A stretch of 7,932 nt of DNA from HyVt-337 sp964428895 (GTDB lineage: Bacteria; Planctomycetota; Phycisphaerae; SM23-33). The notes beneath the pieces were generated by a model that had not been told where the DNA came from, did not search any database, and saw only the letters and a list, made by a program, of their open reading frames with translations. The stretch covers positions 1 through 7,932 of the forward strand of contig CAYRZU010000104.1 in the NCBI GenBank assembly GCA_964428895.1. The letters run 5' to 3'. Made by a program: the position numbers and the translations under genes. Below are positions 1-5,809 of this stretch, in pieces; positions within the stretch are counted from its first letter, which is position 1; each line of letters starts with the position of its first letter.

Positions 1-645
1 GGACTGGGCTACTGGGCCTACAAGCATATCCTGGGCTTCGAAGATGGCGACCGCATCTTCAAGATCACGCCCCAAGCGATCGATACCAACGACACGCGCG
101 GCCTGCACGTGGCGGAACTGGCCCGTGATGCTCTACGCAATATGGGCCGCTACGTCGCCGGGGCCGACGTGCTGCTGGCCGGCGCGAGCTATCGTCAGGA
201 TGTCGGCGACACGCGTTACAGCGGCTCGGAAATGGTCGTCCGCAAGCTGACCGAGATGGGCGCCCACATGCACGTGCACGATCCGTACGTCGAGCACTGG
301 TACGAACTGGAAAGTCAGGACACCTACCCGGCCCCCGGCCATTCCTGGGCGAGGTTCTTCCGCAATCAGGACGATCTGGTCAACACCGAAGTCCAGCAGG
401 ACCTGCCCAAGGCCATGAAGGGCATGGAAGTGCTGATCCTGGCCGTTCCGCATGAGCCTTACGTGGACCTCGATCCGAAGGACGTGGTCAAGTGGGCCGG
501 GGCGCCGCTGGCCGTCATCGACTGTTTCGGCATCCTCGACGATGACAAGATTCGTCAGTACTTCGAACTGGGCTGCGAGGTCAAAGCCCTCGGCCGCGGC
601 CACATCCAACGCATCAAGGAAGAGGTCCGCAAGGCCAAGAAGTAG
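1..645 (+). CDS. Nucleotide-sugar dehydrogenase (UDP-glucose/GDP-mannose dehydrogenase family), C-terminal part, 5'-truncated
   Basis: The reading frame is open from base 1 and ends in TAG at 643-645, giving 214 visible residues with no start in the window. Enzymes of this family oxidise the C6 hydroxyl of a nucleotide-activated sugar to a carboxylate with two NAD+, supplying uronic-acid building blocks for capsule, O-antigen or exopolysaccharide in the cytoplasm. The visible part holds the dimerisation helix region (ITPQAIDTNDTR, then ELARDALRNMG) and the C-terminal UDP-sugar-binding domain: a Rossmann-like strand and turn (DVLLAGASYRQDVGDTRYSG) that corresponds to the family's G-x-x-[YF]-K-x-x-x-x-D-x-R-x-S segment, then MGAHMHVHDPYV, then EVLILAVPHEPY and LAVIDCFGIL. 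The family Lys in the GLAYK segment is Arg here (ASYRQD). The catalytic Cys of the central G-G-x-C-x-P-K-D region should lie just upstream of the window, so substrate and activity cannot be judged. A strong terminator follows 30 bases after the stop, so this is the last gene of its transcript. Family assignment is firm; the sugar substrate is unknown. Confidence 0.88.
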   Translation, partial: GLGYWAYKHILGFEDGDRIFKITPQAIDTNDTRGLHVAELARDALRNMGRYVAGADVLLAGASYRQDVGDTRYSGSEMVVRKLTEMGAHMHVHDPYVEHWYELESQDTYPAPGHSWARFFRNQDDLVNTEVQQDLPKAMKGMEVLILAVPHEPYVDLDPKDVVKWAGAPLAVIDCFGILDDDKIRQYFELGCEVKALGRGHIQRIKEEVRKAKK

Positions 646-675
646 ATAGGCTTGAGGCCTGAGGTAAAGACGTCA

Positions 676-709
676 GCGCGGTGGGTTCCCTAACCCACCG
701 CGCTTCTTT
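676..709 (+). terminator. Rho-independent terminator of the nucleotide-sugar dehydrogenase transcript
   Basis: A perfect 12-bp inverted repeat (GCGCGGTGGGTT at 676-687, AACCCACCGCGC at 692-703) encloses a 4-base loop (CCCT) and is followed directly by the T-rich tail TTCTTT (704-709). It begins 30 bases after the stop codon at 645. On the opposite strand no T-tract follows the stem, so it should work on the plus strand only. It separates the dehydrogenase from the next gene, which must therefore have its own promoter or depend on read-through. Confidence 0.9.
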
Positions 710-799
710 GCGCGCGGGGCGGAGGCGTCGGGCGATTGCTTTTGAGGGGCGGAGCACTAACAATGTTGGCTCGATAGACCCAAGCGGCAGGGGAGCCCT

Positions 800-3679
800 A
801 TGTCGAACGCCAATCGGGATGAACTGGACAAACTGCGGTCGGACTTGCGGGAGCTTCGCCAGCGGCTGGAGGCGGCGGAGTGGCGGTTGCGGGAACTGGG
901 CGAGGCCGAGGAACCCCCCCCAGCGCCGGTAACTCCGCCTGAGCTACCAGCCGCGGCGCCGGCTGAGTCGGTGGCCGACGGATTGTCACGTCCGCCCGAG
1001 CCGCCCGGTGGATCGGCGATTGTTGCAGCCGGGCCTCCGCCGATTCCCGAAGGGGACGCCCCTGTTGCGGCGGCGCCAAAGGCCAAGGCGGCCGGGTCAA
1101 TTGAGGAAAAGCTCGGCACGCGGTGGCTGGGACGTGTGGGTGTGCTGGCGCTATTGCTGGCGGCGGTGTTCTTCTTCCAGTATGCGGCCCAGCAGGGGTG
1201 GGTGAGCTATTCGGTCCGCGTGGCGGTCGTCACGGTGGCGGGGCTGGCATTGATCGGCATGGGTGAATGGACCTTCCGCAAGAACATGCGAGCGTTATCG
1301 GCGGCGGTCACCGGGGGTGGCCTGGCAATGCTCTATGCGGCCGCCTTTGTGGCCAGTCCGAACGTGTATGCCATTGTTTCTACGCCGGTCGCGTTCGGCT
1401 GGATGTGCGTGGTGACATTGATGGGGGTGGGGCTGTCGCTGCGAAGCGAGATGATCTCCTCGGCGATCCTGACGCAGATCGGCGCGTACGTAACGCCGCT
1501 GCTGCTCGACACCGGCCAGAATCAACAAATGGGGTTGATGGTCTATCTGATCATCGTGACGGCCGGCTTCCTGGCGGTGGCCATACTGAGTCGCTGGCAG
1601 GCGCTGGCGCCATTGGCGCTGGCGGGGACGATCACGCTGTTCGCAACGTGGGGTGTGCAGCATTATGAGGAGGGCGCTTTTGCCTCCACCATGTCGTTCG
1701 GGTGGATTCTGGCCGGCGCCTTCATCGCCTACGCGTACGCCGCGACGCGATTCCAGCGTGCGTGGGATGCCATGGGCTCGGCCGTGCTAGCTGTCGCCGG
1801 AATGGCGATGGCCATGTTGGTGTTGATGATCGCGCCGACCGACATGGTTCGGTTTGCCCACGTGTTCGTGTTGACCTTGGCGGCCCTGAGCGTCTGCAGG
1901 CTTCGAGAGTGGTTGTGGCCGCATCAGGTTGTCCAGTTCTGGGTCTTGCTGTGTTTCGCGCGTGCCTTGGGAGGGGCATTGGATTCATGGACCTACGCAG
2001 CCTGGGCGTGGGTGTTCGTCGCGGTGCTGTGTGCGGCCAGCATGGGCGGTTGGCGGCGGCAGGTCTCGCGCGGGGTCGACAGCTTCAATGCGATGATGGT
2101 CACCCAGCTCGGCGCAGCCATGGGGGCGTGGCTGGTGTTCGCCTTGCCACAGACGGCCGGGTGGACACTGGCGCACCTGTTTGCGCTCGGGGTGGTGGTG
2201 CTGGCGGCGGCGTGGCTGCGCCGGTGGTTCGTCCCGCGCATTGCAGCGTTGGTGTGGTCGGCGGTGGGGGTGGCGTTTGCGCTGACGGTGATCGAAGGCC
2301 AAGACGGCGTGCTGGCGGAGGTCAATCCTGTTGGCGGCTGCGTGTGGGTGTGGGCGTTCTTTGGACTATTCGCCGCGGACGTCTGGGTGCGACTGCGCCG
2401 GTCGACGCGTCAGATGGAACGGCGACTCGACATGGGCCTGGCCTTGGCGGCCGGGGCCCTGATGTATGCGGCCACGTGGCGATTACTGGATAGCGTTTGG
2501 CCGGGGGCGGGCGTGGCGGCCTACACGGCCGCCCTGGCGGCAGCGGCCATCATTGCGGCCGTTTACCTGCGGCGGCGGACCGACCGACAGTGGCTTGGCT
2601 ATGCGTATCTGGGGCAAGGGTTGGTGTTGGCGTCGCTAGTGGCCCCGCAGGCGCTGGACAACATGTCGGTAACGGTGGCGTGGGCGGCCCAGGCCGCGGT
2701 CAGTATGTTCCTGGCGGTTCGACTCAAGGAGAAGATGCTACTGGTCAAGGCGCCGGTGCTGCTGATCGCGGCGACGTGTCATTACTTTGCAGTCGATATC
2801 GAGCTCGCCGGCGCCGGTGGCGCACTGTTTTCCGTGATGGGCGTGGAGGTCACGGCCCTACTGGCGACGGCCTGGGCGCTGACGGCGGGGGTGGTGGCAT
2901 CTCTGGTCATCCAGACTGCCAAGGGCCCATTCCGCGAGGGTGAGTACCTACCGTTGGCAACGATGTTGGCCGTTGGCGCCGGCGTGTTCTGGGCAACGCA
3001 GACGGCGTGGCTCCTGCCGGCGGTGACGGCCACCTGGTGGTGGTTGGCGATGGTGGCAATTCTGGCGGTAGTGGCGCGGTGGCGGGCCGAACCGAACGTG
3101 CGGGCCGTGGCCGTCGGAGCGGCGCTGCTGTGTGTGGGCAAGTTCCTCGTCTACGACACACTGGCGGTTCGGTTGGACCAGGGCGTCGACACGTCCCGTT
3201 GGGTCGTGGCGAACTTCCAGGCGTTGCTGGGGGTGTTCCTGGCGGTGGCAGCCTTGGTGGCCGGCCGGATTGCCGAGCAGCGCGGGCCGATCCTCAGACC
3301 TTGGGGGGTGGCGCTGGTGTTACTGGCGGCGATTCTGGTGGTCTGGACGGGCAGTTTCGAGATCGACCGCGCCTTCGCCGACACAGAAGTCGACAGCGGC
3401 CAGGCGCGACAGATGGCCTACTCGGTCTGGTGGGCGATTTGCGCGATCGCGTTGCTGGTAGCGGGCCTGATCGGCAAGCACGCGCCTAGCCGCTACCTGG
3501 CGCTGGGTCTGTTCGCGCTGACGCTAGCCAAGGTGCTGATCGTCGACATGGTCAACGTGGAAACGGTCTGGCGCATTCTGTCGTTCGTGGCGGTGGGCAG
3601 CTTGTTGGTCGGCAGTTCCTTGGCCTACCACCGATACTTCGGGCGCGGGCCGATTGCGGAGCCTACCGAGGAAGGCTAG
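800..3679 (+). CDS. Large polytopic membrane protein, DUF2339 type
   Basis: This is a 959-residue predicted inner-membrane protein of unknown function. Residues about 6-38 are a charged heptad-like helix (DELDKLRSDLRELRQRL and onward), probably a short cytoplasmic coiled coil. Residues about 39-98 form a Pro/Ala-rich low-complexity linker. From residue 101 comes the hallmark opening of DUF2339 proteins, EEKLGTRWLGRVGVLALLL, then FFFQYAAQQGW and a run of hydrophobic segments to the C-terminus, by eye well over twenty membrane spans separated by short Arg-rich loops. The conserved internal stretch AILTQIGAYVTPLLL (about 222-236) also fits the family. The length is at the upper end of what I would expect for the family. 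The ATG start is supported by AGGGGAG at 789-795, four bases upstream, a slightly short spacing. No clear promoter could be picked out in 710-799, although a hairpin terminator lies upstream. The stop overlaps the end of the convergent methyltransferase gene. No catalytic motif is visible and I assign no activity. Confidence 0.85.
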   Translation: MSNANRDELDKLRSDLRELRQRLEAAEWRLRELGEAEEPPPAPVTPPELPAAAPAESVADGLSRPPEPPGGSAIVAAGPPPIPEGDAPVAAAPKAKAAGSIEEKLGTRWLGRVGVLALLLAAVFFFQYAAQQGWVSYSVRVAVVTVAGLALIGMGEWTFRKNMRALSAAVTGGGLAMLYAAAFVASPNVYAIVSTPVAFGWMCVVTLMGVGLSLRSEMISSAILTQIGAYVTPLLLDTGQNQQMGLMVYLIIVTAGFLAVAILSRWQALAPLALAGTITLFATWGVQHYEEGAFASTMSFGWILAGAFIAYAYAATRFQRAWDAMGSAVLAVAGMAMAMLVLMIAPTDMVRFAHVFVLTLAALSVCRLREWLWPHQVVQFWVLLCFARALGGALDSWTYAAWAWVFVAVLCAASMGGWRRQVSRGVDSFNAMMVTQLGAAMGAWLVFALPQTAGWTLAHLFALGVVVLAAAWLRRWFVPRIAALVWSAVGVAFALTVIEGQDGVLAEVNPVGGCVWVWAFFGLFAADVWVRLRRSTRQMERRLDMGLALAAGALMYAATWRLLDSVWPGAGVAAYTAALAAAAIIAAVYLRRRTDRQWLGYAYLGQGLVLASLVAPQALDNMSVTVAWAAQAAVSMFLAVRLKEKMLLVKAPVLLIAATCHYFAVDIELAGAGGALFSVMGVEVTALLATAWALTAGVVASLVIQTAKGPFREGEYLPLATMLAVGAGVFWATQTAWLLPAVTATWWWLAMVAILAVVARWRAEPNVRAVAVGAALLCVGKFLVYDTLAVRLDQGVDTSRWVVANFQALLGVFLAVAALVAGRIAEQRGPILRPWGVALVLLAAILVVWTGSFEIDRAFADTEVDSGQARQMAYSVWWAICAIALLVAGLIGKHAPSRYLALGLFALTLAKVLIVDMVNVETVWRILSFVAVGSLLVGSSLAYHRYFGRGPIAEPTEEG

Positions 3680-4382
3680 TCGGGGCCCGCGTTTGGGCCA
3701 GCCACCGGGCGTCGGCGCCGCAAAGCTGGATGTTGTGGGGCTTCCAGTCATAGCCGCTGTCGGTGAGCCAGTCGGTCATTTCTTTCCGGTCGGCGGGCGC
3801 CAGCCAGTGGACTTCCACGTTCAGCACCTCGACGCCCAACTCCCGGAGGTCCAGTTGCCGAAGGATGGTCCAGTCGTGTCCCTCGGCGTCGCAGACGAAC
3901 AGGTCGACGCGCTGTAGCTGGTGGGTCTCGATGACGCTCCGGAGCGTTCGGCAGGGCACCGTGATCGTCCGGAAGGGAAGGTCGGTCCCGGTAGCGCGCG
4001 CCATTAGATTGGCCAACGCAGCGTGATGGATGGACACGCAGCCCCGCAGGAAGCCGGACTTTGGCCCGAGACTCCTGGCAAGGTCGGGGTCCACAAAGGC
4101 CAGGTCCACATCGCCTTCACGGTCGTCGATCGCAACGGCGTCGACCTGGATGTCCCGGTTCGACCACCGTTGGCGGAGGCGCTGGGCCTCGTCAGGCCGA
4201 GGCTCAACCATGACGCCCACCCATTGCTCGAACCGCTCCAGAAGACCGATCAACGGATCGTCACGATCGTCATCATCGTAGTAGGCGCCGCCGGCGCCGA
4301 TCTGCAGGAAGGTGGCGGCCGGGCCCAGTCGGGCGGCCATACCGGCAAAGCTCGGCAGGTGTGGGTTCAGTCGTCCGATCAC
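3663..4382 (-). CDS. FkbM-type SAM-dependent methyltransferase
   Basis: With the GTG start at 4382 the protein has 239 residues, close to the size of a stand-alone FkbM domain. FkbM proteins transfer a methyl group from S-adenosylmethionine, usually to a hydroxyl oxygen, and are frequent in polysaccharide and secondary-metabolite loci. The SAM-binding motif I is FLQIGAGG (25-32), corresponding to the FkbM F-x-Q-[IV]-G-A-N-D-G pattern; GVMVEPRP (56-63) is the acidic end of the second strand, and VDLFVCDAEGHDWTIL (159-174) is the characteristic D-x-E-G-x-[DE]-x-x-[IVL]-L block. AVAIDDREGDVDL (82-94) fits the segment between. An acidic run YYDDDDRDDP (34-43) replaces the usual short ND turn. The start is uncertain: ATG at 4340 (225 aa) leaves little ahead of motif I; GTG at 4382 is preceded by only a weak G-rich site; TTG at 4454 (263 aa) has AGAGG six bases upstream. 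The frame stays open still further upstream, but there it runs through the oxidoreductase gene and reads as Arg/Pro-rich nonsense. The gap to the upstream oxidoreductase (161 bases, or 89 with the TTG start) has no terminator I can see, so co-transcription is possible. Its substrate is unknown. Confidence 0.8.
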   Translation of the reverse strand: MIGRLNPHLPSFAGMAARLGPAATFLQIGAGGAYYDDDDRDDPLIGLLERFEQWVGVMVEPRPDEAQRLRQRWSNRDIQVDAVAIDDREGDVDLAFVDPDLARSLGPKSGFLRGCVSIHHAALANLMARATGTDLPFRTITVPCRTLRSVIETHQLQRVDLFVCDAEGHDWTILRQLDLRELGVEVLNVEVHWLAPADRKEMTDWLTDSGYDWKPHNIQLCGADARWLAQTRAPTSLPR

Positions 4383-4543
4383 GTTGGCCCCCAATGCAGG
4401 CTGCCCCGAACCGAAGGAGCTGCGATAGGCTCCTAGGCCCTGCGCCTCTATCAATATAGCCCTCTGCTGACTTGGTGACCGCGTTGCGCGTACCCCCCTG
4501 TAACAAGCTGAATGGCAGCGCCCGTCTCCCGATGCGTGCTGTC

Positions 4544-5653
4544 CTACGTTGCCGCCAGTTCCACGGATCGGCAGGCGTCGGCGACGGCGTCTCGGCCGTT
4601 GGTTTCGGTGACGCGGCGGGGGTGGTTGGGGTCGGCGATGAAGGCGAGCTGGTCGGCCAGCAGGTGCTGAACGCTTTCGGTGTAGACGTCTTGCTTGTTG
4701 GCGCGGGGTTCGTAGATCAGGCGAATCTTGCGGTGGACGGGGCGCCGCTTGCCGCGCCCGCGGACGTGGCCTCCCTTGACCGTATCGAGGGTCTGGACCT
4801 TGGCGCCGGGCAGGAGTTCGGCCAGTTGCTCGGTTTCGGCGTCGCCGAGGGCGGCGTCGATGGTCATGGTGATCGGAATCCACTGGTCCACGCAAATATC
4901 GCCGAGTTCGCAGACCAGCCGATGGTCGGTGCGGTCCATGGGGCCGATCTGGTCGAAGCCGTGGTAGTGGCTGGCCACCACGCCCGAGTCGTGGCGGACC
5001 ATGCACATCACGCGGTCCTGCTGGTCCGTACCTTCGCGCGTCTCCGTGTGGGCGCTGATGACTTCGCCGGGGCCGAACCAGTGGCGGTAGAGGTCGAAAA
5101 AGTGCACGCCGTGTTCGATGAAGATGCCGCCGCTAACCTGGCGATTCCAGAACCAATGCTTGGGCGGCAGGTTGCTGTCGGCGGCGCAGTTGGTTAGCCG
5201 GGCCGATAGGACCTGGCCCAGCAGGCCGGAGTTGATGACGGCCTTGACCGCGTCGGTAATGCGGTTGTAGCGCAGCACGAAGTTGACGGGGGCGATGCTT
5301 TCGGCCACGTCGGCCGCGGCCACCAGGGCGTCGGCGTCGGCAACGGCCGTCGCCAGGGGTTTTTCGCACAGCACGTGCTTGCCGGCCTGCAGGGCCGCCA
5401 GCGCCAGCTCGTGATGGGTCGACGGCGGCGTGGCGATATGGACGAGCCCGACGGCGTCGCAGGCGATCAGTTCCTCGGTGGTATGGAAGGCCGGCACGTT
5501 GAAGGTCTTGCCCAGCCGGTCGGCGGCCTCGGGCACCAGGTCGGCCACGGCGGCGGTCTGCACACCATCAATGCTCGCGTAGGCGTTCAGGCAGAACTCC
5601 CCGAACGCGCCGCATCCGATGAGCCCCAATCCCAACGGTTCCTTCTCAGCCAT
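4544..5653 (-). CDS. Gfo/Idh/MocA-family NAD(P)-dependent oxidoreductase
   Basis: This 369-residue protein is a complete member of the glucose-fructose oxidoreductase / inositol dehydrogenase / MocA family, cytoplasmic enzymes that oxidise or reduce sugars, inositols and nucleotide sugars. The N-terminal Rossmann fold shows LGLIGCGAFGEFCL (dinucleotide-binding G-x-G-x-x-G at 13-18), VAD at 36-38 at the end of the second strand, ATPPSTHHELALAAL (74-88) and the catalytic-lysine motif CEKPL (96-100, Lys98). The C-terminal domain carries GGIFIEHGVHFFD (175-187), the counterpart of the family's G-G-x-x-x-D-x-G-x-H-x-x-D motif: Glu180 stands where Asp is usual, while His184 and Asp187 are kept. A basic patch (RGRGKRRPVHRK, 298-309) precedes the closing helices. 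The ATG start at 5653 is well supported by AGGAGC (plus-strand 5659-5664) five bases upstream. It is divergent from secA and upstream of the FkbM methyltransferase on the same strand. Family assignment is firm; substrate and direction of reaction cannot be read from the sequence. Confidence 0.92.
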   Translation of the reverse strand: MAEKEPLGLGLIGCGAFGEFCLNAYASIDGVQTAAVADLVPEAADRLGKTFNVPAFHTTEELIACDAVGLVHIATPPSTHHELALAALQAGKHVLCEKPLATAVADADALVAAADVAESIAPVNFVLRYNRITDAVKAVINSGLLGQVLSARLTNCAADSNLPPKHWFWNRQVSGGIFIEHGVHFFDLYRHWFGPGEVISAHTETREGTDQQDRVMCMVRHDSGVVASHYHGFDQIGPMDRTDHRLVCELGDICVDQWIPITMTIDAALGDAETEQLAELLPGAKVQTLDTVKGGHVRGRGKRRPVHRKIRLIYEPRANKQDVYTESVQHLLADQLAFIADPNHPRRVTETNGRDAVADACRSVELAAT

Positions 5654-5702
5654 GATGTGCTCCTGTCTGAGGGCGTCCGACCGATTTGCCCCGGGCTCCT
5701 AC

Positions 5703-5708
5703 ATCATA
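5703..5708 (-). promoter_or_regulatory. Candidate -10 element for the oxidoreductase gene
   Basis: On the minus strand TATGAT matches the sigma70 -10 consensus at five of six positions and lies 49 bases upstream of the ATG at 5653, which would give a 5' leader of about 40 bases including the AGGAGC ribosome-binding site. No good -35 hexamer is present 16-18 bases further upstream (GGCCAT at 17 bases), so this is a partial promoter at best. It is the only AT-rich hexamer of this kind in the intergenic region. Confidence 0.4.
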
Positions 5709-5741
5709 GCGTCATGCCAGGCCCGATGGCCGTCCGCAAGC

Positions 5742-5771
5742 TTGACGGGCCGCCGCCGTCCGTGGGATACT
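5742..5771 (+). promoter_or_regulatory. Sigma70-like promoter for secA
   Basis: TTGACG (5742-5747, five of six to the -35 consensus) is separated by 18 bases from GATACT (5766-5771, four of six to the -10 consensus). Transcription would start near 5778, leaving a leader of about 20-30 bases before the secA start. In such GC-rich surroundings a match of this quality, correctly placed between two divergent genes, is good support. It does not overlap the candidate -10 of the divergent oxidoreductase gene. Confidence 0.6.
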
Positions 5772-5809
5772 CTCCGGACTCCGCAAGGATGCGGGGAGAA
5801 ATGGCACCT

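Noticed and set aside
710..799. Possible promoter for the DUF2339 gene (TTGCTT followed 16 bases later by TAACAA)
   Set aside because: The -10 candidate matches only three of six consensus positions, which is no better than chance in this stretch.
1702..2943. Two long plus-strand frames (263 and 148 codons) inside the DUF2339 gene
   Set aside because: They are Gly/Arg-rich shifted readings of the membrane-protein gene, whose own frame is intact across the region. They do not indicate a frameshift.
4501..4543. Weak inverted repeat just after the oxidoreductase stop codon
   Set aside because: The arms pair over only four contiguous bases before mismatches, and no T-tract follows on the minus strand, so it does not qualify as a terminator.
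4383..5006. Upstream in-frame extension of the FkbM reading frame to 5006
   Set aside because: The part above 4544 overlaps the oxidoreductase gene in another frame of the same strand and translates to Arg/Pro-rich low-complexity sequence. It reflects absence of stops, not coding. Only the lower part, to 4454 at most, is a possible N-terminus.
4472..5197. A 241-codon open frame on the plus strand across the start of the methyltransferase region and the oxidoreductase gene
   Set aside because: It is antisense to the well-supported oxidoreductase, is rich in Val, Gly and Ala with no motif, and has no good ribosome-binding site.
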